Below, piece by piece: positions 36,360 to 47,500 of a stretch of 64,000 nucleotides of DNA (positions are counted from its first letter, which is position 1; the number at the start of each line of letters is the position of its first letter). The translations under genes and the position numbers were made by a program. The notes under the pieces are model-generated. The model was not told the origin of the DNA, did no database searches, and saw nothing but the letters and a program-made list of their open reading frames with translations. Origin of the DNA: Apostichopus japonicus (lineage: Eukaryota > Echinodermata > Holothuroidea > Aspidochirotida > Stichopodidae); the NCBI RefSeq assembly GCF_037975245.1, contig NC_092563.1, positions 13,382,001 through 13,446,000 of the forward strand, in the 5' to 3' direction.

Positions 36360-38307
36360 CAGGCGCGTATCCAGGATTTTTTAACCCGGGGGGCGCGAAT
36401 TACTATCTAAGCGGAGCGCCACCATCGGTTGGCGCGGAGTGTACAAGAAAATTTCTGGTTTTTATACCCCCAAGATCACCGGAAATGGTACTTCTCGGGC
36501 TTGAAAATGACCAACCATGACGTACACTTTTGCCTGAGAACCAAGTATTTCCCAAAAGTTTTTTTTCCATCCATAACGTTTTTGAAGATTTTCACCAGTC
36601 ACACATCATGTTCGACCTGATCGCATCTCCTGTGGATCATTGCTTTTGTAGGTAATTCTACGTCGCGGCCCACATTACCCGACAGCCCCACTTTTGAAGG
36701 TTTTAAGCCCATTATTTGTTGAGAATTTGAAAATTCCCATTTCTCGTGAATAAACTCACCTGAAAACATACCCATAATGTTACAAAAAATGTCATTTATG
36801 GACAACCAATATAGAAAAACTTCCTTCAACTCCTAACAGACCGATGAAAGTTACACGAGTAGAGGGAAGTATGATGAAGAATGTTGGTTAGAAAATTTTC
36901 GAAAATTCAGACACAGTTAATTTATTGGTGTACAAATATTAAACCCTCTTATAACGGCTATTATAAAGCTTGGTTGAAGGAAATGAAAAAATAGCAGATA
37001 TTTCCGAAACCGAACACTACACACATAGGCGTAGGCGGGGGGTGGGGGGGGGGGGTGGGATCCTACTGAAAGAAAAATAAATTGCAATGATGTAGCTAAA
37101 GGAAAGGAATAGTTTAAAAAATATCTCCTTGATAATTAAAATAAAGTTCTAAGATTGGCCGACTAATTCGCCATTACTAATGTAAAAGAGAATTTGACAT
37201 AATTGGACCTAATAATGCTTATTCTCCATCTACATAATATATTCCGTTGTTTACATCAGCATCCCGCGGTATACTGCGCAATTTCCACGGACCGTAAGGT
37301 ACACGATAGCATGCAATGTAATAACCGATGCTTGCTGATATGAAATTGACATTGACATGTTAAACGCGCGCGGAGCGCGCGAAAAATTTAGGTATATTTT
37401 TCGGGCAAGTCTTTACAGCCCCCAAAATCAAATTGGGTTCCTATGATTAGACACATCGACAGTTTTGAGGCTGTTCATCCTGGAACCGCCATTTTCATGC
37501 TCACTGATATGATGTGATATCTGCTGTTTGCTTTACAAATTCGAACAGGCGCGTAGCGAATAATTTGCCAAGGGGGGGGGGGGGGGCGAAGCCTGTAGGC
37601 AAACTATCTAAGCGTAGCGCCACCACGAGTTGGCGCGAAGCGTACAAGAAAATTTTGGCCGAAAATGCCTCCCAGATCGCTGGAAATGATACTTCCCATG
37701 CCTTGTAAGTTGCATCTAAGCATTTTCTATTTCGAATTTACTTGCGATATCATAAAAAAAATATGCTCGGGGCGGGGGGCGGCGGTCGCCCCATTCCCGA
37801 AATGCGTCATGATCCCCGACGATTCGGTCGAGTTCGAGACCAGCCACAGTTGGTTTCATAGCACAATTGTTTAAGGCGTCCATACACACACACGCGCGTT
37901 ATGATAGACCATATACAGTATATATATAGATACATTAGTGAAAGAGGGAAAATAGAGACGTCAAAAATGGAGTTGTCGGTGTAAGGGGTAGGGTGAGGTA
38001 CACGCCCCTTCCGAAATCCTCGATTCGTCACTGGCTACCCAGCCATGTGTATATAATAGGGATCAGCGCTGTAATGATGTCACTGTTCCTCGTTCTGTTC
38101 CCGGTGTCGTGGCGTTTATCACTCCCTCCTTTTCTCCTTTTTATCCCCTTCTTTTTCTTTTCCCTTCCTTCCTCTCCTCCTCCTCTTTTTTCCCCTCCTT
38201 TTTCCTTTTTCCCCCTCTTTTTTCCTTTTTTCTTCTCTTTTTTTCCCTCCTCTTTTTCTTACCCGGGGGCGCGCGCCCCCAACGCCCCCCCCCTGGATAC
38301 GCACCTG
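36360..38307. mobile_element. Composite MITE cluster with outer inverted ends
   Basis: The left end CAGGCGCGTATCCAGG and the right end CCTGGATACGCACCTG are inverted with one mismatch. Inside are pieces of related elements: 'gcggagcgccacc' and 'ggcgcggagtgtacaagaaa' near 36410 recur as 'gcgtagcgccacc' near 37610, and a complete small element lies at 37024-37445. The right half has a long pyrimidine tract (38110-38260). No exact target duplication was found, so it may be a mosaic. Confidence 0.55.
37024..37445. mobile_element. Small hAT-like MITE nested in the composite
   Basis: Left end CATAGGCGTAGG; right end ...TTCCTATG. Near the right end 'cgcgcggagcgcgcgaaaaa' and 'tttcgggcaagtc' match the right end of the element at 41505-42538. 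Flanking 8-mers ACTACACA and ATTAGACA agree at 6 of 8 bases. Confidence 0.5.
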
Positions 38308-38696
38308 GAACCCTGGGAGTACCGATTTGATGACCAAGTAGACTCCTATCATGACGGACATCCTGGACATCATTATCCTCAGTACACTGTACTGGTAAAG
38401 TATCTGAAAAACAGAGAAAGTGAAGTCCAGATCAGAAATACCAATGAAGTGACTCAAAGAGAAAGGATGATATAGCAAACACGTCTAATCTCACGAGTGT
38501 AATTGAGACGTGACAAGTGCTCACAAATAGGTGTTCATGCTGAAATAAGCTATATAAATAAGGAAAAACATATCTATATCTTCAAAGTAAAACGTCACCA
38601 TTTAATAGCAAGATATCATATGTTTTAGATGAAAGTTGAAATTAGGACATTTCGATTTGACATAAAACATCATAATTACGCCATAAAACGACCACA

Positions 38697-39222
38697 TTAT
38701 CGTTTCGTTTCGTTTCGTTTCGTTTTGTTTATTTATTTGTTTTTTTTCACAACATGTACACATTTTTTTGTAGCGAATACAGTGTGAAAGCAAGTGTATA
38801 AAAAAAAAACATTGTAGGCTTATCTAGTGAGACACTCCCTGCTGTACATAGAGTACACAAATAACTAACATAAAGAAACGAATTATGAAAATAACTAAGA
38901 CAAAATGGAGAAAAGGAAGAAAAAGAAAAGAGAGAAAGAGGAACATCAATCTCAGTATGAGTTGAAGTAAAATTTGTATTTAAACGAATTTCGGGAAGGT
39001 TGTGACCTGATATTAAGCAGCAGTGATTTCCATGTGATGCTTGTATACGAGCTGGAAGAAGGCTATACAGTTTCCTACATTGGTGTGAATGCGATCAGGG
39101 CGTACAATTAGTATGTGTCGTGTGTTATAATTGTGAATGTCATGGTTGTGAACAAGTAAATTGTCGAAAGCAGGTGGGATCTGTCCATGAATAACTCTAT
39201 AAGCATTTTCCTCTGATGCCAT
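38697..39222 (-). mobile_element. Truncated LINE 3' end
   Basis: The minus strand encodes MASEENAYRVIHGQIPPAFD followed by 'NLLVHNHDIHNYNTRH', the usual C-terminal end of CR1/L2/jockey-like reverse transcriptase ORFs. A 3' UTR with 'tgtattcgctacaaaaaaat' follows, and a tail of GAAAC repeats (read on this strand) ends at 38697. The 5' part is missing, as is typical for target-primed reverse transcription. Confidence 0.7.
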
Positions 39223-40790
39223 AATGATTAAACATTGAAATTGGTGGATTCCACGTTAAACGCAGTTTTTAAGGGTAAACACCAATTGCTTGACATAAAC
39301 CATCAATATTTTGAGGTGAAAGTCGAATTTGGAGAAAAAACGAGCGTCGTAATTTGAAAATATCGCATGCACTTTTTAACATCTACAAATATGAAATTAT
39401 TCTGTGCAACGGCCCCACCACTGGCTTTCAGCTCATTAGGTTTGAAAGCTTGGGCTGGTTCGTGCATGGTGAGGTTACGGGCGGCGAAGTCCCCGGTAAA
39501 TTTTGAATTTGACGTCTTTCATTTTATCTTCGTATCTCGTTTAAAGCACAAAATATATCTGAAGAGGAGAATTCAATTTATGTGGAACGTATCTCTAGAT
39601 CCCACAATGGGCAGGTCCGAAGGGATATGGGGGGGGGGGGGGGCAGGGGCTGCATCAAGCTGCATTGTAGCAAACCTAGCAACATTATCGAATAAACACT
39701 GAGAACGAAGTTAAATCTGAATTCAAAAAGAATTTTGAAAATCCAAAGTCTATGCCAACTTTCAATGACAGGAATGTTTGGGTCCTCTTCCCCATATATT
39801 GCCATGCTCTCTTTGTGTTACAGAATACCTTATACCTTGAAATATTTGAAGAATATCTTTCCAAATTATAATAAATAGCGTGGTGTGATAAGCTAACAAA
39901 TACTGGGAGAGGTGGGCAGAAATGGGCGCGGTTTTACGAGCCTCTCCATACGAATTTTACGTAGAACGTAAGAAATTGTAAATAATTGAAACTAGAATTT
40001 TTCCCTTTAAATTTCGAAACTATATACACCAATTTTTTTGCTGTATGTCTCAAACGATTTCTCAAGCGTGAACTGCTTTACTCTACATTTACATATTTGT
40101 TTTGAAAATTCGACTACTCAAAAACGAGTATATAAAGTAGTGAATTCTTGTCTTCGTACAGTTTTTGATTTAACCTTTCTCAAACACATACTTTCCCACC
40201 ACCTTTGTTTATACTCGTACTTCAGTGTGTGGGGTAACCTTATCCTTCTTTTTCGGCTTTGTCAGCCCATGGAGGTAAAAACATGCAGCCATACACAATT
40301 TGGCGCTCCATGGGATTCGCGCAAGCGCAGAGGGTACACTGAACATTGACCAATCACCCAGTTCGCCTCTTTACGTAACGTAATTCTAAAATTAAAAAAG
40401 TTGGTTCGCAACACAGTACAGCAACATAGAGCATGGATAACGCTTAACAATATCTTATACATTTTTCGAGAAAATGAATATTCATTTCTTTATCGACCTG
40501 TAACGTAACCAGTACAAATAATTCGCTGTTCTCACAAAAACATCATTTGAATTTATTTTTTGTCACAATTTCTCAAAGTATTTTCATTTCTAGATTATTA
40601 ACGTCTGTTTTGTAACCTTGTGCATGCGCATATTGATTAAATATTGTCAATTTGTCATCAAACTCTACCAATTAGGGGATTTAAGCCATTATCGTGATCA
40701 GCACGATACTGAAGCTATTCACAATTTATATTAGTTTTGACGTCAATTGTGTGCTACAACGATTTGTTAAATAAGTTTGAAATTTAGAGT
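39223..40790. other. No recognisable gene
   Basis: AT-rich sequence with one G-run (39630-39645). Open frames of up to about 110 codons have no domain, Kozak or splice support that I can see. Confidence 0.4.
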
Positions 40791-40796
40791 AGTAGG

Positions 40797-41090
40797 GCTT
40801 CTCGGCCTTCTGTCTAACATCATGTGTAGTATCTGTTCCCTTTTGAGGAGAATGATAATGCACACCTGACGATGATCACACAGTCACAGTACCGATGCAA
40901 GGGGACTGGGGGTTAGAAGCGGATCAGTCGTTCAGTAGTTTGGTTTTCGTGCCCAGGCTCCTTCCTGGTCGACTTTTTCTTAAAAAGTATAGGGCTTCTC
41001 GATGATCACATAGTCACAGTCCCGATGCAAGGGGAATGGGGCTGAGAGAGGATCAATCGTTCGGTAGTTTGGTTTTCGTGCCACCTTTTT
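40797..41090 (+). mobile_element. Interspersed repeat with U2-snRNA-like head, copy 2
   Basis: Positions 40798-40838 read CTTCTCGGCCTT, 14 bases, then GTGTAGTATCTGTTC. This matches the 5' region of U2 snRNA at about 37 of 41 positions without gaps, including the branch-site recognition sequence GTAGTA. The later U2 parts (Sm site, 3' stem-loops) are absent. After the head come 'gatgatcacacagtcacag' and 'gatgcaagggga', and this body is repeated once more at about 41001-41070. A second genomic copy lies at 10474-10600. Confidence 0.6.
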
Positions 41091-41504
41091 TTTAAAAAGT
41101 AGGGCTTTAATGTGATAGTCGCGGAGTTAAAGGAATGTGAAGGGGTAAAACCGGGCAAATGGATCAGGGATTGTGGGCAAAAATCGAGATGGCTTAATTA
41201 AGGACAAATTTCAGCAACATCAAAAGTGAAGTTTTAACAAAGAAATGTATTTCTCTGTGTAGGAATTGAGATTGGGGACGGGGGTACACAATCAGTACCA
41301 AACGTTCTAACGCCAGTACTGAAAGTGAGTAGAGGTGGCCAATTGATCAATCCAAAGGCAGTGAATTATCTCACCATATTAAAATTAGATCATCTCAAGG
41401 AAGAAAAAAATTTGAAACACTTTATGGGAATCTCATCCCCATTGGTGTCATTGTCTGGTGCAGGGAATTGTACACCAGCCTACGATTTATTGTATGACGG
41501 AGGG

Positions 41505-42538
41505 CACAGGCGTAGGAGGCGGGGGGGGGCTGGCTGGGCTGCAGCCCCCCAACCATATTTTTTGGTGAAAAATCGGGCAAAATGCTGAGAATTTTTCGAG
41601 CACCTACTGAGAGAAAATAATTTGCAGTGTGTTTTTCATTTTTTTTTTGGGGGGGGGGGGGGAACTTCGGCAATATGCTGAGAATTTTTCGGGCATCTAC
41701 TGAAAGAATAATAACTTGCAATGTTTTATTCAAATTTTTTGTGAAAATTCGGGCAATATGCTGAGAATTTTTCGAGCACCTACTGAAAGAAAATAATTTG
41801 CAATGTGTTTTTCAAGTTTGTTTTTTTTGGGGGGGGGGGGGAATTCGGGCAATATGCTGAGAATTTTTCGGGCACCTACCAGTGGCCGAGCGTCCATACA
41901 GTCAGAGTGGGCGGATGCCCCCCTGACGGACTCAAATGGACTACTGGCGCCCTTTTCAGCTTTTTACCACTCTCTACTTATTCGCGATTATTGACCTTTT
42001 TATTGCGTTCTGGAATACCTATTGACATTTGTCACATTTTGTTGGTACAATTTTCTGACAAATGGCGATGGCACATATTTATTCTTCGTTTATCTGCAAA
42101 TTAGAAAGGCCCGGAAAGGGTCATTCCCGGCAATCTAGGGAGTATCTTTACTCAAAAATTTTCTGTACGCTCCGCGCCAACCTGTGGTGGCGCTCCGCTT
42201 AGATAGTGTCGAAAGCGCCCCTACAGACCATCCTCTCCCCCCTGACCAATACCCCTATAGCTCCGCCACTGACACCTTCTGAGAGAAGAAGAACTTGCAA
42301 TGTGTATCTCAATGGTTATATTATCATCATTATTATTGTAACGACTTCCCCAATAATTGGAAGGGTTAAAACACGGAAAACGATTATATGTTATTGACAT
42401 GTGATGTAATAACCGAAGAATGCCTATATGATAGGCACATTAACATGTGGAGCGCGCGGAGGGCGCGAAAAATTTTGGTTATATTTTCGGGCAAGTCGTT
42501 ACAGCCCCCCCAAATCAAATGAGGCTCCTACGCCTATG
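41505..42538. mobile_element. hAT-like element with nested insertion
   Basis: Ends CACAGGCGTAGGAGGC and GAGGCTCCTACGCCTATG are inverted with a few differences. Flanking 8-mers ACGGAGGG and ACGGGGGG agree at 7 of 8. The left half contains about four tandem units with 'gggcaatatgctgagaattt' and 'tttgcaatgtg' at intervals of about 110-120 bp, separated by G-runs. Confidence 0.75.
41880..42271. mobile_element. Nested hAT-like MITE, 392 bp
   Basis: Starts CAGTGGCCGAGCG and ends GCTCCGCCACTG. Flanks GCACCTAC and ACACCTTC agree at 6 of 8. It interrupts the 'cacctactgagagaa' unit of the host element, which continues on the other side as 'caccttctgagagaag'. Near its right end it carries the inverted 'ctgtacgctccgcgccaacc' module shared with 36410 and 37620. 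Confidence 0.65.
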
Positions 42539-42546
42539 ACGGGGGG

Positions 42547-44261
42547 TTTTATTTCTTATGACAGACAGAGAGATATAACATAAAGACATAAACTTGAGTC
42601 AATGTTTCCATGTCTATCATATCAGAAATATCATAATTTTGTACGTCTCTTCAAAGTTATAATTATGGCTCGTATCACCTATTTAGTCCCTCCTTTCTCT
42701 TCCTTTCTTTCTTAAAACAAAGATACAACGTTCCATCATCAAAAGTTTTCTTTAATTCAAAGTTGTGAAACGAAGTAGCACTGGGACTGAGAATTGTGAA
42801 TTTACATCACTTGAATGCCGACCACGTGACACCGGCCTCAGAGCTTAGGTCCTGATGTTAAAATAACCTTTACAGTTTCTTTAACTTTTAATATTCAATA
42901 TTGTACCGTAAGATATCTTATAATTTACAAATCGCGAGGCTACTGGCTAAGTGATAGGACTGGATAAGTTTCTACAGTGTAGAGACCTATAAGTAAAATA
43001 ATGGTATATCTTTAACATGATAATACATTAAACATTCTCTTAACATATACAGTGATGTAATTTGCAAACATTTGTAAGTTATTGAAAGAAAAGAAAGCTG
43101 TGTTGTAAAGCCAACTTACCAGCTGGTGGAAGGGGCTTAAATCGCACCAGAAAACACCCCATGTTCACTAAGTCAGCTTGAATTTGTAAATGATAAACTA
43201 TAAACAGTGAAACTAAAAAGCTGTACGGTAACAGCTGAGAATTGTACGGAGGCCACAAATGATCATCTCGTAAACAGACGTTACGTAAATGTCCACACGC
43301 GTACTTCCCAGTACGGACGTTGGTGTAGGAAAATTCAAATCTACCCAAGAAAAATTTTAACAGTGTTAGTTAAATGAACTAACATTTCGGTGCGAAGAAA
43401 TTGAGAAAGTCTCTGTTGTCTCTTATGCTTTTCTGTGTCATTAATTCCTGGCAAGGCGAGGATCCGTGTACGGCCATAAATCGTCGTGATGTTACTGCAA
43501 GCTTCAATAAGAACCCGTGCAACTATCACATATAAGAACAAGCGAATTAGTGCCTACGATACACGGCCCACGACACGCCTCACTTATATTGACCAATCGT
43601 AACGTTACCACAGTAGAGTAGGACGCTAATTTGCAAAATTCCGTACACATTCAGAACAGTGTGGGAATTTCCGCCAAAATTTTTGCTATTCTTAATGTAA
43701 ACCCACCATTTGTGATAGAGAGAATGCTGTGTTTCTGCCGCAACGGGTTGATCTTTCACTAGCTTTTCTGTTCTGTTATCTTGTTCACCACGAACCTAAA
43801 CAAGCACGGTAGGGTATATATCTGCATATAGGAGAAATGGGTCAACGCTACAATAAAGCAAGAAAAAACCACACAGCCTTGTGATCAGTGTTCATTCATA
43901 CACAAACATGCTTTAATAGCAAACAAAATGAAGCAAAATTAATACTCTCACAAAAATTACACTTTCTTGGCAGAAACACCGGCAAACGCATTGAGCGTTA
44001 TGGTGAATACGGAGCCTGCTCATCGCATGGCAACCAACTTCAATCCGAACAAAGACAAAAGCAGTGAACGACTGATCAGCTCTTCCGTAGAGGATGTAGC
44101 AAACTTGTGTGTGGGTTTGTGGCATTGGGTGTTCCAGGAATTCAACTGCGGGATGTATACAAACAGTGACAGGCAATGGATTGTGCTCCATTCCGAGAAT
44201 GCATGATTCTATGAAACCAAGTTTTGAATTCGATCTAAGTAAACACAACAAATGATACAAT
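42547..44261. other. No confirmed gene
   Basis: Mixed sequence. Open frames at 43079-43348 and 43341-43541 (minus) and at 43967-44206 (plus, 79 codons, intact from ATG to stop) do not show a family I recognise. Confidence 0.35.
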
Positions 44262-44843
44262 CAGGGGCGTAGCGAAGGGGTTTTTGTTGGGGGGGGGGGG
44301 TGTGGAGAATTGGACTTGCCGACGGATCTGGAAGTGGTGACTGAAATGGGTGAGTCAATTTTTTAGTTTTGCAACTTCCTTAGATGCAACCTGTTGAATA
44401 TTGTAAGTCAAATTTGATTTGCCGACGGATCTGGAAGTGGTGACCGAAATGGGAAAGGGGTGCACCCCTCCCCTTTGGCAAATTTTTAGTTTTGAAACGT
44501 CCTTAGATGCAATGTGATGTATATTCTAAGTCAAATTTGATTTGCCGACGGATCTGGAAGTGGTGACTGAAATGGGGGAGGGGTCTAAGGGTACGGAGTC
44601 TACCCCTCCCCTTTGGAAAAATTAGTTTGAACGTCCTTAGATGCAATCTGGTGCATATTTTAAGTCAAATTTGGCACGGAAGAAGCTCCCGTTCTCATTT
44701 TTCCATTCAACTTTCCTTCTTTCTTCTCCTTCCGGTCTCTTCACCTTTTCTCCTTTTGCCGACAGACCCAAAATTTGCCGACAGCGACTAAATTATTGGG
44801 GGGGTGTGACACCCCCCCACACCCCCCGCTCGCTACGCCCCTG
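44262..44843. mobile_element. hAT-like MITE, 582 bp
   Basis: Perfect 14-bp inverted ends CAGGGGCGTAGCGA and TCGCTACGCCCCTG. The flanking 8-mers GATACAAT and ACCATAGA do not match. Inside, three tandem units of about 110 bp share 'tttgccgacggatctggaag' and 'tggtgac'. Confidence 0.8.
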
Positions 44844-45169
44844 ACCATAGAAATTGATAAGGAGGGATGGAACACATGGAATGTAATTTCGTTGAAATAC
44901 GAACACTGCATATGCTGCACCTATATTGAGGGCGCTATGGCTCAAACAGTATCATTATATAATTACCATATACAACATGTTACTCATACACTAAGAGCAA
45001 CACACATCATACAAATCATCGTAGGGTTAAGTTTGTTTTTAGTGTCCCAATACAGTTCCTTTTGTCCCAGTTGCGACAAAATAGGCTCTAGGATTCACCC
45101 CATAACGTTCAAACAGCCTGCGATGTAGCTCGTGTAAGAACATTCATATATACATGCAAACATACATAT

Positions 45170-45324
<155 letters not shown>

Positions 45325-45424
45325 ACAGAGGGCCAATACGCCAACATCCGATACTTTGCGGGGACTAACAAGGGGCGGTGGTACACCCTACTTCCGTTGA
45401 AATCAGTCTGTTTTGGGAAAAGTT

Positions 45425-46120
45425 ACAAAACTTTTTCTTTTTTTTTACAAAAAATCACCAACGCCTACAGACGTCCACGCAACCTAACAGAACTTCTTCT
45501 GCGTGCTGCTGTTCCACCTCTGACTTCTAACCCTGTACCTGTGCACTATGGTACTTTCAAATGTGATCGTACTTCTAGATGCATCGTCTGCTGCCACTAC
45601 ATTGTTGAATCCAGTTCGATCACCAGTCACAGCATGCAACTCACACACAGGACTATAGGTCACAATTAACACCTGTACAACCATTAATGTCACCCCCCCC
45701 CATCTCCATCTCTCCTTGTCTCCCCCCTGACACTTCTCTTCTTGTAGCTCTCTTCTACCTTTCTTTTCTCCACACCTTTCTTTCTTTGTCCTTTTCTAGT
45801 TTAATCCATACCCTCCTCCCTTAATCCTCCATTAATCCTCTCTTTGTCCCTCTACAGTTTATCTCCTACCTCTCCTCTCCCCCCTGTTGGTTTCTTTCTT
45901 CTCTCTCCACCTTGTGTACATCCCTGCTCATTAACCTGTGTGTATTCTGTGCATGTTTTTGTCCCTTCTGTTACTGTTACAGTTTGTCATTTAGCCTCTG
46001 AAGAAGATCCTGCATGCTAGAATCGAAACGTCAGGCCAAGCTACTTTTATACATTCTCTTTAGTGGATAAGCAGTTTGCTGACAGTCTTTTGAAATAAAT
46101 TTCATTGTATTTTGTTTCAT
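45425..46120 (+). mobile_element. Penelope-like retroelement 3' remnant
   Basis: An open stretch contains 'RRPRNLTELLLRAAVPPL' followed by 'YGTFKCDRTSRCIVCCHYI', the Cys-rich linker (FxC...CxxC) that precedes the GIY-YIG endonuclease in Penelope-like elements. The endonuclease itself is missing: the frame stops at 45669. A pyrimidine-rich 3' part of about 300 bases follows and then a hammerhead-like motif at 45994-46036. The same 3' part recurs inverted at 3595-3810. Confidence 0.65.
45994..46036 (+). ncRNA. Type I hammerhead ribozyme-like motif
   Basis: In order: stem I 5' strand GCCT (45994-45997), core CTGAAGA (45998-46004; the fifth core position may vary in hammerheads), stem II with imperfect GATCCT/TAGAATC pairing (46006-46024), core GAAA (46025-46028), a minimal stem III ACGT with the UC cleavage site (predicted cut after C46032), and stem I 3' strand AGGC (46033-46036) perfectly complementary to GCCT. 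Hammerheads with a very short stem III are known in Penelope-like elements and are thought to work as dimers. One unpaired A at the base of stem II and a C/A mismatch suggest reduced activity. Confidence 0.6.
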
Positions 46121-46139
46121 TTTGAAAACTTTTTCATGA

Positions 46140-47060
46140 TATATCTTACAAGGATAACATTGGCTCATACGCTGTTACGATGAAGTCATCCGTCCAACCT
46201 AAATACAGTGAAATTTATTTCAAACTTTTATCATTGTTTATTTCAATAAAAAAAAGTACAGTAATTTTTTTTCTCTCAAAACAGCAAATGTTCACTACTT
46301 TTTAACATACACACTATGTCAGCTTAGAAGGAGCATATAAGGCAAAGTGAAAAGGAGTGTTACGTTGGGGTGCTCCGGCTCAATTAGTTCGGGCTCCGTT
46401 ATTAAATATGAGAAACTCCAGACATTGATATAATTGTAGAACGTAAGTTTTGTTGCTGGAGTGTATCTGAACTACACTCTCTGAAGTCTGGAATCTTAGT
46501 CTTTTCACATATTAAAAAACTACAGTATTTAAGTCATTACAACTTCCTGTGAGGGGTCGATAACCTCTCTGTGACATAAACTCTTGGTCACAGAGTCTCT
46601 TACTTATAATAACTAAGGCACATATGAGATGACTATTTGACTAACCATATTTGTAATACACATGAGATGCAACAGGTTGTCATCTTTGGTTAAGCATGAA
46701 TAGTTCATGGAATTAAGACAAAGTGGGCTTCTACGAATATGATGTGTAGGGTGAATAAGTCTTGAACAAGAAGTAAGTAGTTACTCTTAAGACAAAGAGG
46801 CATAGAAGCAAATGTTTAAAGTAATATGATGGGGATATAACTACATACTATACATTACAGGAGATTGGAGGAAAGGAAATGACACCGTTATCCCGTCTAT
46901 GTCTTATATTTTTCACACAAACAAGTGCATAAATAAACTGCTCAGAATTATGACGCATCAAACAAATTTCTCAAATAGAAACTTGGCTGAGCTTCTGCAG
47001 CATTTCTGCTCGGTATATAAATTTAGTATCTAAATGACTATCTTCCCCCATCAGGGCAGG
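46140..47060. other. No recognisable gene
   Basis: AT-rich unique sequence between the Penelope-like remnant and a LINE-like 3' end. Confidence 0.4.
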
Positions 47061-47089
47061 TAATAGCTTGCTAACAAAACCCGGTTATT

Positions 47090-47390
47090 GGACCGCGATC
47101 CGCCTGCATATTAACCTTGGGTTCCCTCTTCGTTCCTCAGTTCAATATATCTGTATTAGCTTTATTATCTGTGCATTTAATTCTTTGTACCGTCCTCTCT
47201 TTAATTTAAGGACCTCAATGGAAATAAGAATATTTTGGGCCGTATCCTTGGTACTCTGTTTTGTATTCTCTTACTTTTGTCTTTTTTGTCACGTATCTCT
47301 TCTATCTGTTTGTCTTTTATATTTCTTGTTGCCTATTATTTTATATGTGACAATACCTAATAAAGAAACAAACACACACACAGGGAAGTG
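47090..47390 (+). mobile_element. LINE-like 3' end with microsatellite tail
   Basis: A T-rich, pyrimidine-rich stretch ends 'acctaataaagaaacaaaca' followed by CACACACA. A polyadenylation-like signal passing into a simple-sequence tail is typical of LINE 3' UTRs. No reverse transcriptase remains. Confidence 0.45.
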
Positions 47391-47500
47391 CCCACGCTGG
47401 GCGGCACTGGGCGGCCCCGCCCAGCACTCAAAAATTACCGCCCAGCACTGTCTTAAAAATCCCGCCCAGCACTATTTTCATCTAAAATCCCGACATTCCT
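47391..47500. repeat. GC-rich hairpin and CCGCCCAGCAC repeats
   Basis: 'cactgggcggc' is inverted relative to three direct copies of 'ccgcccagcact' spaced about 25-30 bases apart. Probably the edge of another MITE. Confidence 0.5.

Noticed and set aside
37993-38475. 160-codon Phe/Pro/Ser-rich frame
   Set aside because: It runs through a pyrimidine tract inside a MITE cluster; composition explains it.
43967-44206. 79-codon intact frame MAETPANALSVMVNTEPAHR...
   Set aside because: Composition looks protein-like, but no family is recognised, the antisense strand is also open, and it sits beside a MITE. It cannot be supported as a gene.
44254-44851. Target duplication for the 44262-44843 MITE
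   Set aside because: The flanking 8-mers GATACAAT and ACCATAGA do not match; only the inverted ends are supported.
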